DNA from: an uncultured Roseburia sp.
GTDB lineage: Bacteria; Bacillota; Clostridia; Lachnospirales; Lachnospiraceae
Assembly: GCA_947567625.1 (NCBI GenBank)
Contig: CANONN010000019.1
Span: forward strand, 1-60,949
Direction: 5' to 3'
Length of the DNA stretch: 60,949 bases
Below are positions 51,273 through 59,537 of this stretch, piece by piece. Position numbers and translations under genes: made by a program. Positions within the stretch are counted from its first letter, which is position 1. Each line of letters opens with the position of its first letter. The notes beneath the pieces were generated by a model. The model was given only the letters and a program-made list of their open reading frames with translations. It did not search any database and was not told where the DNA came from.

Positions 51273-52589
51273 ATGGATATCAACGTATTGCCACAGAGAG
51301 AACGGTGGGGCGGACAGGGCGCTGCACCGGGGAAATATGCGGAGTCAAACGAGGCGTTTGACCGTGTGTACGCAAAACAGTACGCCGGAAGAGCAGAAGA
51401 ACTTGAACAGTACGCCGGAGGAGCAGAAGAACTCGAACAGTATGCCGGAGGAGCAGAAAGATTTGAACAGTACGCCGGAAGAGCAGAAGAGCTTGAACAA
51501 TATGCCGGAAGAGCAGAAGAACTTGAACAGTACGCCGGAAGAGCAGAAGAACACGACAGATATGCCGGCGTAACGGATGATCGGATGGAAAGCAAAACGG
51601 TAGAGGAGCAGGAGCGTTTCGATCTTTTGTCTGGCGGGCCGCAGGTTTGTGAGATGAGGTCCGTCACGACGCAGTGCCCGGTGATCGGCGGACTTGGCAT
51701 CGTGGGCAGCGGCGCCGGCATGGCAGTCTATTATGCGGCCTATGCCAAGGACTCTACGGCGGACAATCCGATCGTGGAGATACACATGAGCTGGGATGCG
51801 ACCGGTAGCAGCCGGGTATACCGCATACCGGTCAATGAGGTTGACCCGTGCAATGCAAGCCAAATGGAGATGTATGCATACGGTGTACATATGGATTACC
51901 AAAACGGGGAAACGAAAGAATCGCTCACAGGAAGCTGCTATGCCATGTGGCAGGCAGGGCTGTTTGGCGGAGAAGATGTGACGGCGGAGGAGTTTTGCGG
52001 CAAAAAGAAAAACTGGCTGACGGCGGTAGAGCAAATCCAAGCACACATTGAGGAGGGCTTGAAAAAAATACAAAACGGCGAGGTGGAGGAGAAAATTTTA
52101 ATCGGCGGACTGAGGCTCACCCAGAGGGAGTGGGACCAGCTGCTTGGCGCCTTTGACAAGCTGTTGGACGCTATGGACGAAGCCACGGAGGAGGAGGCGG
52201 AGGCCATGCAGGAGAAGCTTGCCGGGCCAGAAGCCGGCAAATATCTGCGGGAGCACAAAGCTGCGGAAATTGCCGGGACGACACCGGATGTGCTCGAGGG
52301 ACGCGATGCCCTTGACCTGCTTTTGGCGGAGACGACCCGCGCCTATGTGGCTTCCGAGCGCGCAAACGAGGCGGACAAGATGCATATCGTCAGCTACACG
52401 AGAGAGGGCATCTATTGCCGGGAAGCCGGGCAGACACAGGGATTTGTCTGGTTTGTGCCGTTTTCCCGGGAGAGCCAGTATGAAAAAGTCCTGACATTTG
52501 TCCGGGGGCTTGTCGATGAAGAGGACGTTGGTTTTACGGCAGATCAAAGCTTTTGGACGGATTTTCTTGGGGAGGAGCATCCTCAATAG
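51273..52589 (+). CDS. Protein of unknown function with 10-residue tandem repeats
   Basis: 438 residues from ATG 51273 behind GGGAGG, after a small GCCGC-TTGT-GCGGC hairpin at 51245-51258. Residues 36-95 are six copies of QYAG(R/G)AEELE with a degenerate seventh. The middle part (about 125-330) is beta-rich then acidic-helical, with a hydrophobic Gly-rich stretch (IGGLGIVGSGAGMAVYYAAY) that could be a short membrane or buried segment. The C-terminal part contains AERTNEADK-like helical sequence and YTREGIYCREAGQ. No family is recognised. It follows the DUF4132 unit behind a strong terminator. Confidence 0.75.
   Translation: MDINVLPQRERWGGQGAAPGKYAESNEAFDRVYAKQYAGRAEELEQYAGGAEELEQYAGGAERFEQYAGRAEELEQYAGRAEELEQYAGRAEEHDRYAGVTDDRMESKTVEEQERFDLLSGGPQVCEMRSVTTQCPVIGGLGIVGSGAGMAVYYAAYAKDSTADNPIVEIHMSWDATGSSRVYRIPVNEVDPCNASQMEMYAYGVHMDYQNGETKESLTGSCYAMWQAGLFGGEDVTAEEFCGKKKNWLTAVEQIQAHIEEGLKKIQNGEVEEKILIGGLRLTQREWDQLLGAFDKLLDAMDEATEEEAEAMQEKLAGPEAGKYLREHKAAEIAGTTPDVLEGRDALDLLLAETTRAYVASERANEADKMHIVSYTREGIYCREAGQTQGFVWFVPFSRESQYEKVLTFVRGLVDEEDVGFTADQSFWTDFLGEEHPQ
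51378..51557 (+). repeat. Six in-frame 30-bp tandem repeats
   Basis: Each unit encodes QYAG(R/G)AEELE or a close variant; the first, fourth and fifth units are nearly identical at DNA level. Copy changes keep the frame. Confidence 0.9.
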
Positions 52590-52757
52590 AAATAAAATAA
52601 TACTTTACATCTAAACACAGAGTGTGGTACATATAATTAGAGTGATGCAGCCGGTACGCGCGGGCCGTCAAGCCGCAGAAGGCGCTGCTTTTTTGACAGC
52701 GCAGGCCGGTCGGGCCGCTGTGCGGGGCTGACAAATAAGCATAAAAGGAGACTTTGG

Positions 52758-53378
52758 ATGAAAGTATTAATGTTAAACGGCAGTGCCCATCCGGCCGGCA
52801 CTACATACACGGCGTTGGAAGAAATCGGAACGATATTGCAGCAAAAAGGCATCGAGTACGAAATTTTTCAGATGGGAGGCGAGGCCGTCCGCGATTGTAT
52901 CGGCTGTAAACAGTGCAGTGACAAAGGGTGTGTCTTTGACGATGATCTGGTCAACAAATTTATCGCCAAGGCGAAGGAGGCGGACGGATTTGTGTTCGGA
53001 ACTCCGGTCTATTACGCGCATCCGAGCGGCAGAATCCTATCGTTTTTGGACCGGGTATTTTACAGCTGCGGCAAAGTGTTTGCCTTTAAGCCGGGCGCGG
53101 CGGTCGCGGTGGCGAGAAGAGGCGGGACGACGGCCTCCTTTGATGTGCTGAACAAATATTTCAGTATTTCCCAGATGCCAACGGTGGGCTCCACTTACTG
53201 GAATATGGTTCATGGCCTCAACGGTGAGGACGCGAAAAAGGACGAGGAGGGTATGCAGACGATGCGCAATATCGGGCGCAATATGGCGTGGATGCTGCAA
53301 TGCATCGCGGCCGGAAAAGAGAGCGGTATCGCCCTGCCGGATACGGAACGCGCGAGCAGGACAAATTTTATCCGCTGA
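52758..53378 (+). CDS. NADPH-dependent FMN reductase / flavodoxin family protein
   Basis: 206 residues. The family opening MKVLMLNGSAHPAGTTYTAL (phosphate-binding loop), the CIGCKQCSDKGCVFDDD cysteine cluster (about 48-60), and GTPVYYAHPSGRILSFLDR are typical of flavodoxin-fold iron-sulfur flavoprotein-like reductases. It probably uses FMN to reduce quinones or nitro compounds in the cytoplasm. AAAAGGAG lies before ATG 52758. It is a longer relative of the product at 163-690. A GC-rich stretch with GCGCTG-N9-CAGCGC precedes it. Confidence 0.9.
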   Translation: MKVLMLNGSAHPAGTTYTALEEIGTILQQKGIEYEIFQMGGEAVRDCIGCKQCSDKGCVFDDDLVNKFIAKAKEADGFVFGTPVYYAHPSGRILSFLDRVFYSCGKVFAFKPGAAVAVARRGGTTASFDVLNKYFSISQMPTVGSTYWNMVHGLNGEDAKKDEEGMQTMRNIGRNMAWMLQCIAAGKESGIALPDTERASRTNFIR

Positions 53379-53452
53379 GAGTAAAATAAAAAGATTGCTG
53401 CACATTTGTCAGAGTGGCAGCAGGCTGAACTGAAAATGATATAAACAGAGTG

Positions 53453-53485
53453 AAAGGCATATGCAGGGAGCACATGCCTTTTCCT
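53453..53485 (+). terminator. Possible terminator after the FMN reductase gene
   Basis: AAAGGCAT (53453-53460) pairs with ATGCCTTT (53474-53481) around a 13-nt loop, ending in TTTT with a broken T-run. It may serve both strands. Confidence 0.5.
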
Positions 53486-53486
53486 A

Positions 53487-53624
53487 TCATGCGTTGATGC
53501 TTTCTGGCAGGCTGGGACATATAGTAAATCCGGCCGTCTCTATCAGTTCGGCTCTGCTGTCCTTTGGCAGACTGTAGATATCGACAATGGTATAGATTTT
53601 CTCATGTGCCAATACTGGCGCCAT
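53487..53624 (-). pseudogene. N-terminal fragment of an Uma2-type (DUF820) endonuclease gene
   Basis: A 45-codon frame reads MAPVLAHEKIYTIVDIYSLP, then KDSRAELIE, then a divergent tail ending PESINA. HEKIYTI.DIY.LP...RAELI is the characteristic start of Uma2 proteins (EKTYTIDDIYALPEG.RAELIDG), which run to about 190 residues with a PD-(D/E)XK core that is entirely missing here. AAAGGA lies 9 nt before the ATG, so a short peptide could still be made. It is best read as a deletion remnant. Confidence 0.6.
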
Positions 53625-53755
53625 ACTAACATATCCTTTCTTACTCTAAGGATTTGAATTCATGACTACAAAAATAACACTGACGCAATAAAACGAAATA
53701 CGGCGCATCCTTCACCCCACGCCCAAAATTGCCGGCAGATCATTTCACATAGTTC

Positions 53756-53784
53756 TTGCGAAATGCATAATATTATGATATATT
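53756..53784 (+). promoter_or_regulatory. Promoter of the riboswitch / cation transporter transcript
   Basis: TTGCGA (53756-53761), a 17-nt spacer and TATATT (53779-53784), about 40 nt ahead of the aptamer. Confidence 0.55.
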
Positions 53785-53822
53785 ATGGTTACACTTTTTG
53801 CACTGCATATCATCTACAGTAC

Positions 53823-53905
53823 AAACTGAGCAGGCCGGGGCGTTTGTCTTTGGAGCCGGGTCGCGCAAGCGACAGTGGATATTGGTACATCCGCGGGACA
53901 GTAGT
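53823..53905 (+). ncRNA. NiCo riboswitch (cobalt/nickel-sensing, czcD motif)
   Basis: The segments ACTGAGCAGG (53825-), GAGCCGGGTCGCGCAAGCGACA and ATCCGCGGGACAGT (to 53902) match the NiCo aptamer core as I remember it from the crystal-structure RNA (ACUGAGCAGGC ... GCCGGG-hairpin-... GGGACAGU). Stems: terminal ACTG/CAGT, GTCGC-GCAA-GCGAC, and GTGGAT.../ATCCGC. The downstream gene is a cation diffusion facilitator, the usual target. Metal binding should raise expression of the exporter. The expression platform between 53906 and 54146 holds one hairpin, ATCTCTGAA-N5-TTCAGAGAT (53971-53993), without a clear T-run. Confidence 0.85.
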
Positions 53906-54146
53906 TGCTAATACTGAATACGTGGGTGTTTCTTTTTACCTGAATCTTTGTAAAAAGATGACAGAATCGCATCTCTGAAGTTCTTTCAGAGATTAGTCCC
54001 ACAATCGTAAGCAATTTCATATACAAGAATGTATTGCGTGCAAATATAAATTTTCACACACTATTTGTTTGGGCTGCCATTATGTGCCAGCCAATATAGA
54101 GTTGTGCTTTAAAATTTGTAGAATATGGGAAAGGCATGGTTATTTT

Positions 54147-55034
54147 ATGGAAAATCATTTTAAAGAAGTCGCTACCAGGGTTTCACTGGTGAGCATAGTT
54201 GCGAATATTTTCTTGTCGCTATTTAAGTTGTTGGCCGGGATGATCGCTCATTCCGGGGCAATGATCAGCGACGCCATTCATTCCGCGTCCGATGTATTCA
54301 GCACGATCGTGGTGATGGTCGGCATCAAGCTATCGAGCAAAGAGTCCGATAAAGAGCATCCATATGGGCACGAGCGCATGGAATGTGTGGCGGCGATCGT
54401 GCTGGCGACAATTTTGGCGGCCACCGGACTTGGCATCGGATTTGCGGCGGTGAAGAAGATTGCCGGGGGTGAATTTGACAACCTTGTCATTCCGGGCACG
54501 CTGGCGCTGGCAGCGGCGGTCATCTCGATTATTGTCAAGGAGGCAATGTTCTGGTATACCAAAATAAACGCTAAAAGAATTGATTCCGGCGCGCTGATGG
54601 CCGACGCCTGGCATCATCGCTCGGATGCGCTTTCATCCGTCGGCGCCTTAATCGGTATCGCAGGCGCGCGGATGGGCGTTCCTGTCTTGGACACCGTGGC
54701 CAGTGTCGTGATCTGCGTTTTTATAGAGAAAGCCGCCTATGAGATCTTTAAGGATGCGGTCGATAAAATGGTGGATAAAGCGTGCGAGGAGGGGGTAGAA
54801 GCTGATTTAAAGAAGTGTGCGCTCGCTCAGGAAGGTGTGCTCGGCGTCGATCTGCTCCGCACCCGCACTTTCGGCAATAAGATCTACGTCGATATTGAGA
54901 TCAGCGCCGACGGCAGCGAAAGCCTTAGGGTGGCGCATGATATTGCGGAGCAGGTGCATGATGCGATCGAGCGGGAATTTCCGAAAGTGAAACACATCAT
55001 GGTGCATGTGAATCCGAGCGGCCTTGCAGACTGA
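54147..55034 (+). CDS. Cation diffusion facilitator family metal exporter
   Basis: 295 residues. Six helices (about 15-210) carry the two metal-binding motifs: SDAIHSASDVFST in helix 2 and DAWHHRSDALSS in helix 5 (D/H-x3-D). A cytoplasmic C-terminal domain (about 212-295) ends VKHIMVHVNPS. The riboswitch upstream points to Co2+/Ni2+ (or Fe2+) efflux. Start ATG 54147 is taken; the nearest purine-rich site GGGAAAGG is 12 nt away, so initiation may be weak or structure-controlled. A longer frame from 54069 would run through the leader and is unlikely. Confidence 0.9.
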   Translation: MENHFKEVATRVSLVSIVANIFLSLFKLLAGMIAHSGAMISDAIHSASDVFSTIVVMVGIKLSSKESDKEHPYGHERMECVAAIVLATILAATGLGIGFAAVKKIAGGEFDNLVIPGTLALAAAVISIIVKEAMFWYTKINAKRIDSGALMADAWHHRSDALSSVGALIGIAGARMGVPVLDTVASVVICVFIEKAAYEIFKDAVDKMVDKACEEGVEADLKKCALAQEGVLGVDLLRTRTFGNKIYVDIEISADGSESLRVAHDIAEQVHDAIEREFPKVKHIMVHVNPSGLAD

Positions 55035-55079
55035 AAATTCATTCTGCGCCATTCCGCTGAAAAGAAACGGGGCAGTACA

Positions 55080-56015
55080 CTAGAGCATAGCGGCCGAAGC
55101 TACTTTGGAAGCGTCCAGCAGTTCGGTCTCCGAGTCTTCGATCTCGTGCAGTTCGTCCCGCATATTCTGTACCGAGAGCGAGAGATGCGAGTTCAGACGG
55201 ACCATCTCATGCTCCGCCTGCAAGAGCGCGTCCGAACGCCCGACCATCGCCTCTAACATGACGCCGTGAAGCTGCTGCTGTGCGCCCTCGTAATCGGCCA
55301 GGTCGTGAAGCCGTTCGTTCAGCACCTTTCTCTCCGCCGTGGCCTCCTCCTTCAACTCCTCACGGATGAGGTCGAGCTGCTTTTCTAAGATCAGCTTGAT
55401 CTCACGGCAGTTATCGAGCTGTGCGGCGACTTCGCGCGCCGCAGCCTCGTACTGCTCGGAAAATACTCTGATCTCCTCGGCCGCGTGAATAAAGCGGGTG
55501 CCGGATTCGCCCAGACGTCCCGCTTCAATCGCCGCATTTAAGGCCATAACGCCCATACTCTTGGAGAAATCCAGCATTTGCGCGACAAGGTTTCCAATCT
55601 CCGAAAACCCCGCAGACAATCGTGACGGCGCGCCGGCAGCCTCGTCGATCAGCGGTGCAACCGCGTCTCTGCGCTTTGAGATATCCTGCTGTTTTTCGTT
55701 TTGCGTCTTTAACTTTCCGACAAGAATGGAGTGATTGGCGTCAAATGATTCGATTACATTGTTGACCCTTACGATCTCGCCGTAGATATCGGAGGCCGCT
55801 TCCTCCGCGGTTTCCGAGAGATCGTGGACCTGCGTGATCGTCTCCTCCATCTGTCCCAGATTTCCGGCGATTTTGGCCGCGGAAACCGCTGATTTCTTGA
55901 TCTGTACGGCGATGGCGGAATTCTGGTTTTCCAAAGCAGCCATCACGCTCGACTGCATCTTCATCACTGCCTGCAGCTTTTCTTCCAACATTTGTTCCTT
56001 TTTTCCGTTAAACAT
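55080..56015 (-). CDS. Soluble methyl-accepting chemotaxis-like coiled-coil protein
   Basis: 311 residues from ATG 56015 (ATG 56024 is possible but too close to GAAAGG). No membrane helix; nearly all coiled coil. The hairpin tip MGVMALNAAIEAGRLGESG, then FIHAAEEIRVFSEQ, near residues 158-190 is the CheA/CheW-contact region of chemoreceptors (N.lALNAAIEAARAGE.G.GFAVVA.EIR.L). The tip is altered (LGES, FIHA), and no sensor domain is present. It is the last gene of the minus-strand run behind recJ (23 nt). Function unknown. Confidence 0.75.
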   Translation of the reverse strand: MFNGKKEQMLEEKLQAVMKMQSSVMAALENQNSAIAVQIKKSAVSAAKIAGNLGQMEETITQVHDLSETAEEAASDIYGEIVRVNNVIESFDANHSILVGKLKTQNEKQQDISKRRDAVAPLIDEAAGAPSRLSAGFSEIGNLVAQMLDFSKSMGVMALNAAIEAGRLGESGTRFIHAAEEIRVFSEQYEAAAREVAAQLDNCREIKLILEKQLDLIREELKEEATAERKVLNERLHDLADYEGAQQQLHGVMLEAMVGRSDALLQAEHEMVRLNSHLSLSVQNMRDELHEIEDSETELLDASKVASAAML

Positions 56016-56038
56016 TGTAACCATACCTTTCCCGGGTT

Positions 56039-57796
56039 TTACCGATAATTGCGAATCACCAGCTGCACGCTCTCCGTTCCCTGGTAACTGTTCATCTGCG
56101 GTTCATACACGATGGACATGCGAATCGCGTTTTTCTGTCCAAGAAATGCGCGTTCCAAATCTCCGGCAGAATATTTATCACTGTAATAGCGCTTAAAGTC
56201 CGCGAGGTCTCCAAAATATACGGCAGAAATCCGCTCCTGATATTCTGTGCGCAGCGCAAGCCGCAGGACATTTTGGTTTTTCCCGATTACCCACGCGCGC
56301 TCTATGGCGATATTTTTGTCTGCAAATAGCGGCTTGGAGTTTCCCTTGCCAAACGGCGCCAGCTTTTCCATTTCCCGAATCAGCTCTGCGGTGGGATAGC
56401 CGGCCGGCATTGCAATATCTATCCTTATCTTAGGGATAAAATCTTCATCTGTCAACTGGCAACATTGATTAATTTGCCGGCGAAAAGCGTTCACGTTACA
56501 AGCCTCCATGGAAAGCCCCGCCGCCATCGGGTGTCCGCCAAACTTGGTAAAATACTGCCTGCACTGGCACATCTGCTCATACATGGAATATCCTTCCACG
56601 GAACGGCCGGAACCCTTTACGCCGTCCCCGGACCTGGTGAGCACAAACGTGGGACGGTTATATTTTTCACGCACCCGGCCAGCGATGATTCCGGCCAGGC
56701 TCTCGTGCACATCAGGCAGATAAATGACATAGACGTGTGCTCCGACATCGCCCTGCTCTACCGCACAGATCGCCTGTTCCACGCCCTGTCTTGTCATATC
56801 CTTGCGCATCTCGTTTAATTCCACCAGCTTTGCGGCGATCGCGGCGGCTTTTGGCGCCTCCTCCTCCAAAAACAGCTCCAGCGCGTATTTGGCGTTGTCG
56901 AGACGCCCGCTGGCATTGATACAGGGGCCGAGCACAAAGCCGAAGTGATAGGCCGACAGACGGGAGGGGGCGAGGTTATTTTGCAGAATCAGCGCCCGCA
57001 TCCCGGCGTTTTGCGTTTGGGCGATGCGGCGCAGCCCTTCGCGCACCAGTATTCTGTTTTCGTCCGCCAAATCCATGACGTCCCCCACCGTGGCAAACGC
57101 CGCATTTTCCAGAAAAATATCCGCCTCCTGCGGTGCGATGCCGCGCCGTTCATAAAACACCTGCATGACCTTATAGGCCACGGCCGCGCCGCAGAGGGAG
57201 TCAAACGGATAGCGGCAGTCCGGCTGTTTGGGATTGACAATGGCGTCCGCCTCACTGCGCAGATACTGCCGTTTTCCCGCTTCCTCTATGTAGGGAATTT
57301 CATGATGGTCGGTGACAAGTACCATCATGCCGAGCGCTTTGGCGTGCGCGATCTCAGGTATCGCGGCAATGCCGTTATCGCAGGTGACAATCACCGAAAT
57401 GCCGTCCGCGAAAGCTTTGTCGATCAGGTGTTCATTGATTCCGTAACCGTCAAGGATGCGGTCGGGGATGTGATAGTCTACAATCCCGCCGCAGCGCCTT
57501 ATGCCTTTGCACAATATATAGGTCGACATGACGCCGTCGATGTCGTAATCGCCGATGATGCGGATTTTTTTCCCTTCGTCCACTGCGGCCGACAGCTTTT
57601 CGCATAGCAAATCCGCATCCTTTAACAGATGCGGATCATACAAATCGTCTAAAGTTCCATACAAATACTTTCGGATGGCCTCATCTCCCGTCACCTCGCG
57701 GTTTCTCATCAGCCGTGCAAGAATAGGGCTTATGCCAAATCTGCCTGCGATGCCGTTGAAGTCGGCCCCCTTGTTGATCACAACCCATTTTTCCAT
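56039..57796 (-). CDS. recJ: Single-stranded-DNA-specific exonuclease RecJ
   Basis: 585 residues. The DHH phosphoesterase motifs are IIGDYDIDGVMSTYIL (motif I), VTCDNGIAA (motif II) and VLVTDHHEIPY (motif III, DHH). The DHHA1 part follows with GPCINASGRLDNAKYALELF and a conserved KGSGRSVEGYSMYEQM, KFGGHPMAAGLSME. It degrades single-stranded DNA 5' to 3' in recombination and mismatch repair and needs Mn2+/Mg2+. It lies 75 nt downstream of a small gene in the ddl-murF run. The length is normal for Firmicute RecJ without the long C-terminal extension. Confidence 0.92.
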   Translation of the reverse strand: MEKWVVINKGADFNGIAGRFGISPILARLMRNREVTGDEAIRKYLYGTLDDLYDPHLLKDADLLCEKLSAAVDEGKKIRIIGDYDIDGVMSTYILCKGIRRCGGIVDYHIPDRILDGYGINEHLIDKAFADGISVIVTCDNGIAAIPEIAHAKALGMMVLVTDHHEIPYIEEAGKRQYLRSEADAIVNPKQPDCRYPFDSLCGAAVAYKVMQVFYERRGIAPQEADIFLENAAFATVGDVMDLADENRILVREGLRRIAQTQNAGMRALILQNNLAPSRLSAYHFGFVLGPCINASGRLDNAKYALELFLEEEAPKAAAIAAKLVELNEMRKDMTRQGVEQAICAVEQGDVGAHVYVIYLPDVHESLAGIIAGRVREKYNRPTFVLTRSGDGVKGSGRSVEGYSMYEQMCQCRQYFTKFGGHPMAAGLSMEACNVNAFRRQINQCCQLTDEDFIPKIRIDIAMPAGYPTAELIREMEKLAPFGKGNSKPLFADKNIAIERAWVIGKNQNVLRLALRTEYQERISAVYFGDLADFKRYYSDKYSAGDLERAFLGQKNAIRMSIVYEPQMNSYQGTESVQLVIRNYR

Positions 57797-57871
57797 ACCA
57801 CATCTTACCTCTTTCGCCGCACCAGCCAGAATACAAGCAATCCCCGGATTGCTTTTTTGGTGTGCGCCAGC

Positions 57872-58102
57872 CTACTGTACGATATTTTTCATTTCGCCAA
57901 AAAGCTCCAAGTCGGCCTGCGTCACTTTCATGTTGGTGGTGACCGGCTCCTCCCCTGGTTTCGTCACGGTGATCTCGATCAGAGTCCCTTCCGTGACGCC
58001 GTTGGCAAATACATAGTTGAGAAAGGAAGCGAATTTGGGATGATTTTGGTCAAATTTATTTTTGGCTCCCATGAATTTCATAATCGAAGATGGATTTATC
58101 AT
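57872..58102 (-). CDS. Small conserved protein between murF and recJ
   Basis: 76 residues: MINPSSIMKFMGAKNKFDQN at the start, a central VFANGVTEGTLIEITVTKPG strand pair, and DLELFGEMKNIVQ at the end. Soluble alpha/beta composition, with no named domain that I recognise. It is 19 nt downstream of murF and has an AGGAGAAA-type ribosome site (AGACAGGAGAAAAAC before the ATG). Its conserved position in a cell-wall operon is plausible, but the role is unknown. Confidence 0.75.
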   Translation of the reverse strand: MINPSSIMKFMGAKNKFDQNHPKFASFLNYVFANGVTEGTLIEITVTKPGEEPVTTNMKVTQADLELFGEMKNIVQ

Positions 58103-58121
58103 GTTGTTTTTCTCCTGTCTC

Positions 58122-59534
58122 TTATTGTCCGGCGGTCAAAAACGCTACAATCTCCTCAAACTTCATAAAGTGAGAGGCTTTCACAAGGATGGTGTCTCCC
58201 GGCTTTTTGATCTGCGCTAACTGACGGCAGATGTCCTGCTTGTCGTTTGCATGGTGCACTTGCGTGGACGGGCTTGCCAGGCGCGCTGCCGCCGCCAGCT
58301 CTTTTGACAATTCGCCTGTGCAAAGCAGCACATCAATCTCTTTTCCGCGGAAGTATTCGCCCACCATGGCGTGAAACGCCTTTTCGTTGTCCCCGAGCTC
58401 CCCCATATCGCCAAGGACGGCGATTTTGCGGCCGGGGGCTTTGGCCAGCACATCAAGGGAAGCCTTCATGGAAACGGGGTTGGCGTTGTAGCAGTCGTCG
58501 ATCACAGTCACCCCGTCCTGTTCGATCAAGTGGCTTCGGCCTCCGATCGCAGAGACATTTTCGATGCCCTGTTTGATTTCCCAGGCGGTCAGTCCCATCG
58601 CCTCCCCGACGCAGACCGCCGCGAGTGCGTTGTAGACATTGTGCTCTCCGGCAAGCGGAATCGTGACGGTGAAGCTCTCCCCGCCCTTGTGAATCGTGGC
58701 GCGCGTCCCCAATAGCCCGATGCTTTCCACATCTGTGGCATAGACGGATTTGCTGCAGAGATCATCACTGGTTTTGCCGATGCCATAAAACACGGCCGGT
58801 TTGCCGTTTACATGGGTTATCGCCCCAAGCTTGTCGTCATCGCCGTTTAGCACGGCGATTCCGCCCGGCGCCATATGCGCAAAACACTCTGTTTTGGCTT
58901 TGAGGATACCGTCCCTGCTGCCAAGATGTTCCAGATGGCAGAGCCCGATATTGGTGATGACACAGATATCCGGTTGTGCCATAGCCGCCAGGCGGTGCAT
59001 CTCGCCGAAATCGGATATGCCCATCTCCAGAACCGCCGCCTCATGTTCGCTGCGAATCTGAAAAATGGTAAGCGGCAGGCCGATCTCATTATTATAGTTC
59101 TTTTCGGTCTTTAAGACACGGTATTTCTGCTGCAGCACGGAGGCGATCATCTCCTTGGTGCTGGTCTTGCCGACGCTTCCCGTGATGCCCACCACTTTAA
59201 TGCCCAGCTCTCTGCGGTAGGCCGCCGCGATCTTTTGTATTGCCTCTAACGTGCTTGCAACCCGGATATAAGGCCCGGGGGCATGGGCAATCTCTTGCTC
59301 CGCGAGTACGCCGCAGGCCCCGGCCTCAAAGACGGCCGGTATAAAGTCATGCCCGTCCACGCGGGCGCCTCTGATGCAGACAAACAGACTGCCGGGCGTC
59401 ACCTCGCGGCTGTCCCGGACAATCGCGGTCACCTCCCGTGTCCTGTCAGTGTCCGGCCCTGCATAAATGCCGCCGCAGACTTCGGCGATATGCTCTAATG
59501 TCATGCCTTTCATAGTATCTGTGTTCTGATTCAA
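58122..59534 (-). CDS. murF: UDP-N-acetylmuramoyl-tripeptide--D-alanyl-D-alanine ligase
   Basis: 470 residues. The N-terminal substrate domain has DSREVTPGSLFVCIRG. The ATP-binding domain has the Mur-ligase loop GITGSVGKTSTKEM, NEIGLPLTIFQ and GISDFGEMHRLAAMAQPDI. The C-terminal domain has IDDCYNANPVSMKASLDVL and LGDMGELG. It joins D-Ala-D-Ala to UDP-MurNAc-tripeptide in the cytoplasm. It starts 3 nt after the ddl stop, so the two genes that make and attach D-Ala-D-Ala are translationally linked. Confidence 0.95.
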   Translation of the reverse strand: MNQNTDTMKGMTLEHIAEVCGGIYAGPDTDRTREVTAIVRDSREVTPGSLFVCIRGARVDGHDFIPAVFEAGACGVLAEQEIAHAPGPYIRVASTLEAIQKIAAAYRRELGIKVVGITGSVGKTSTKEMIASVLQQKYRVLKTEKNYNNEIGLPLTIFQIRSEHEAAVLEMGISDFGEMHRLAAMAQPDICVITNIGLCHLEHLGSRDGILKAKTECFAHMAPGGIAVLNGDDDKLGAITHVNGKPAVFYGIGKTSDDLCSKSVYATDVESIGLLGTRATIHKGGESFTVTIPLAGEHNVYNALAAVCVGEAMGLTAWEIKQGIENVSAIGGRSHLIEQDGVTVIDDCYNANPVSMKASLDVLAKAPGRKIAVLGDMGELGDNEKAFHAMVGEYFRGKEIDVLLCTGELSKELAAAARLASPSTQVHHANDKQDICRQLAQIKKPGDTILVKASHFMKFEEIVAFLTAGQ

Positions 59535-59537
59535 ACG

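Noticed and set aside
53763-53978. 71-codon frame through the cation-transporter leader
   Set aside because: It runs across the NiCo riboswitch and lacks a ribosome site; the RNA explains the conservation.
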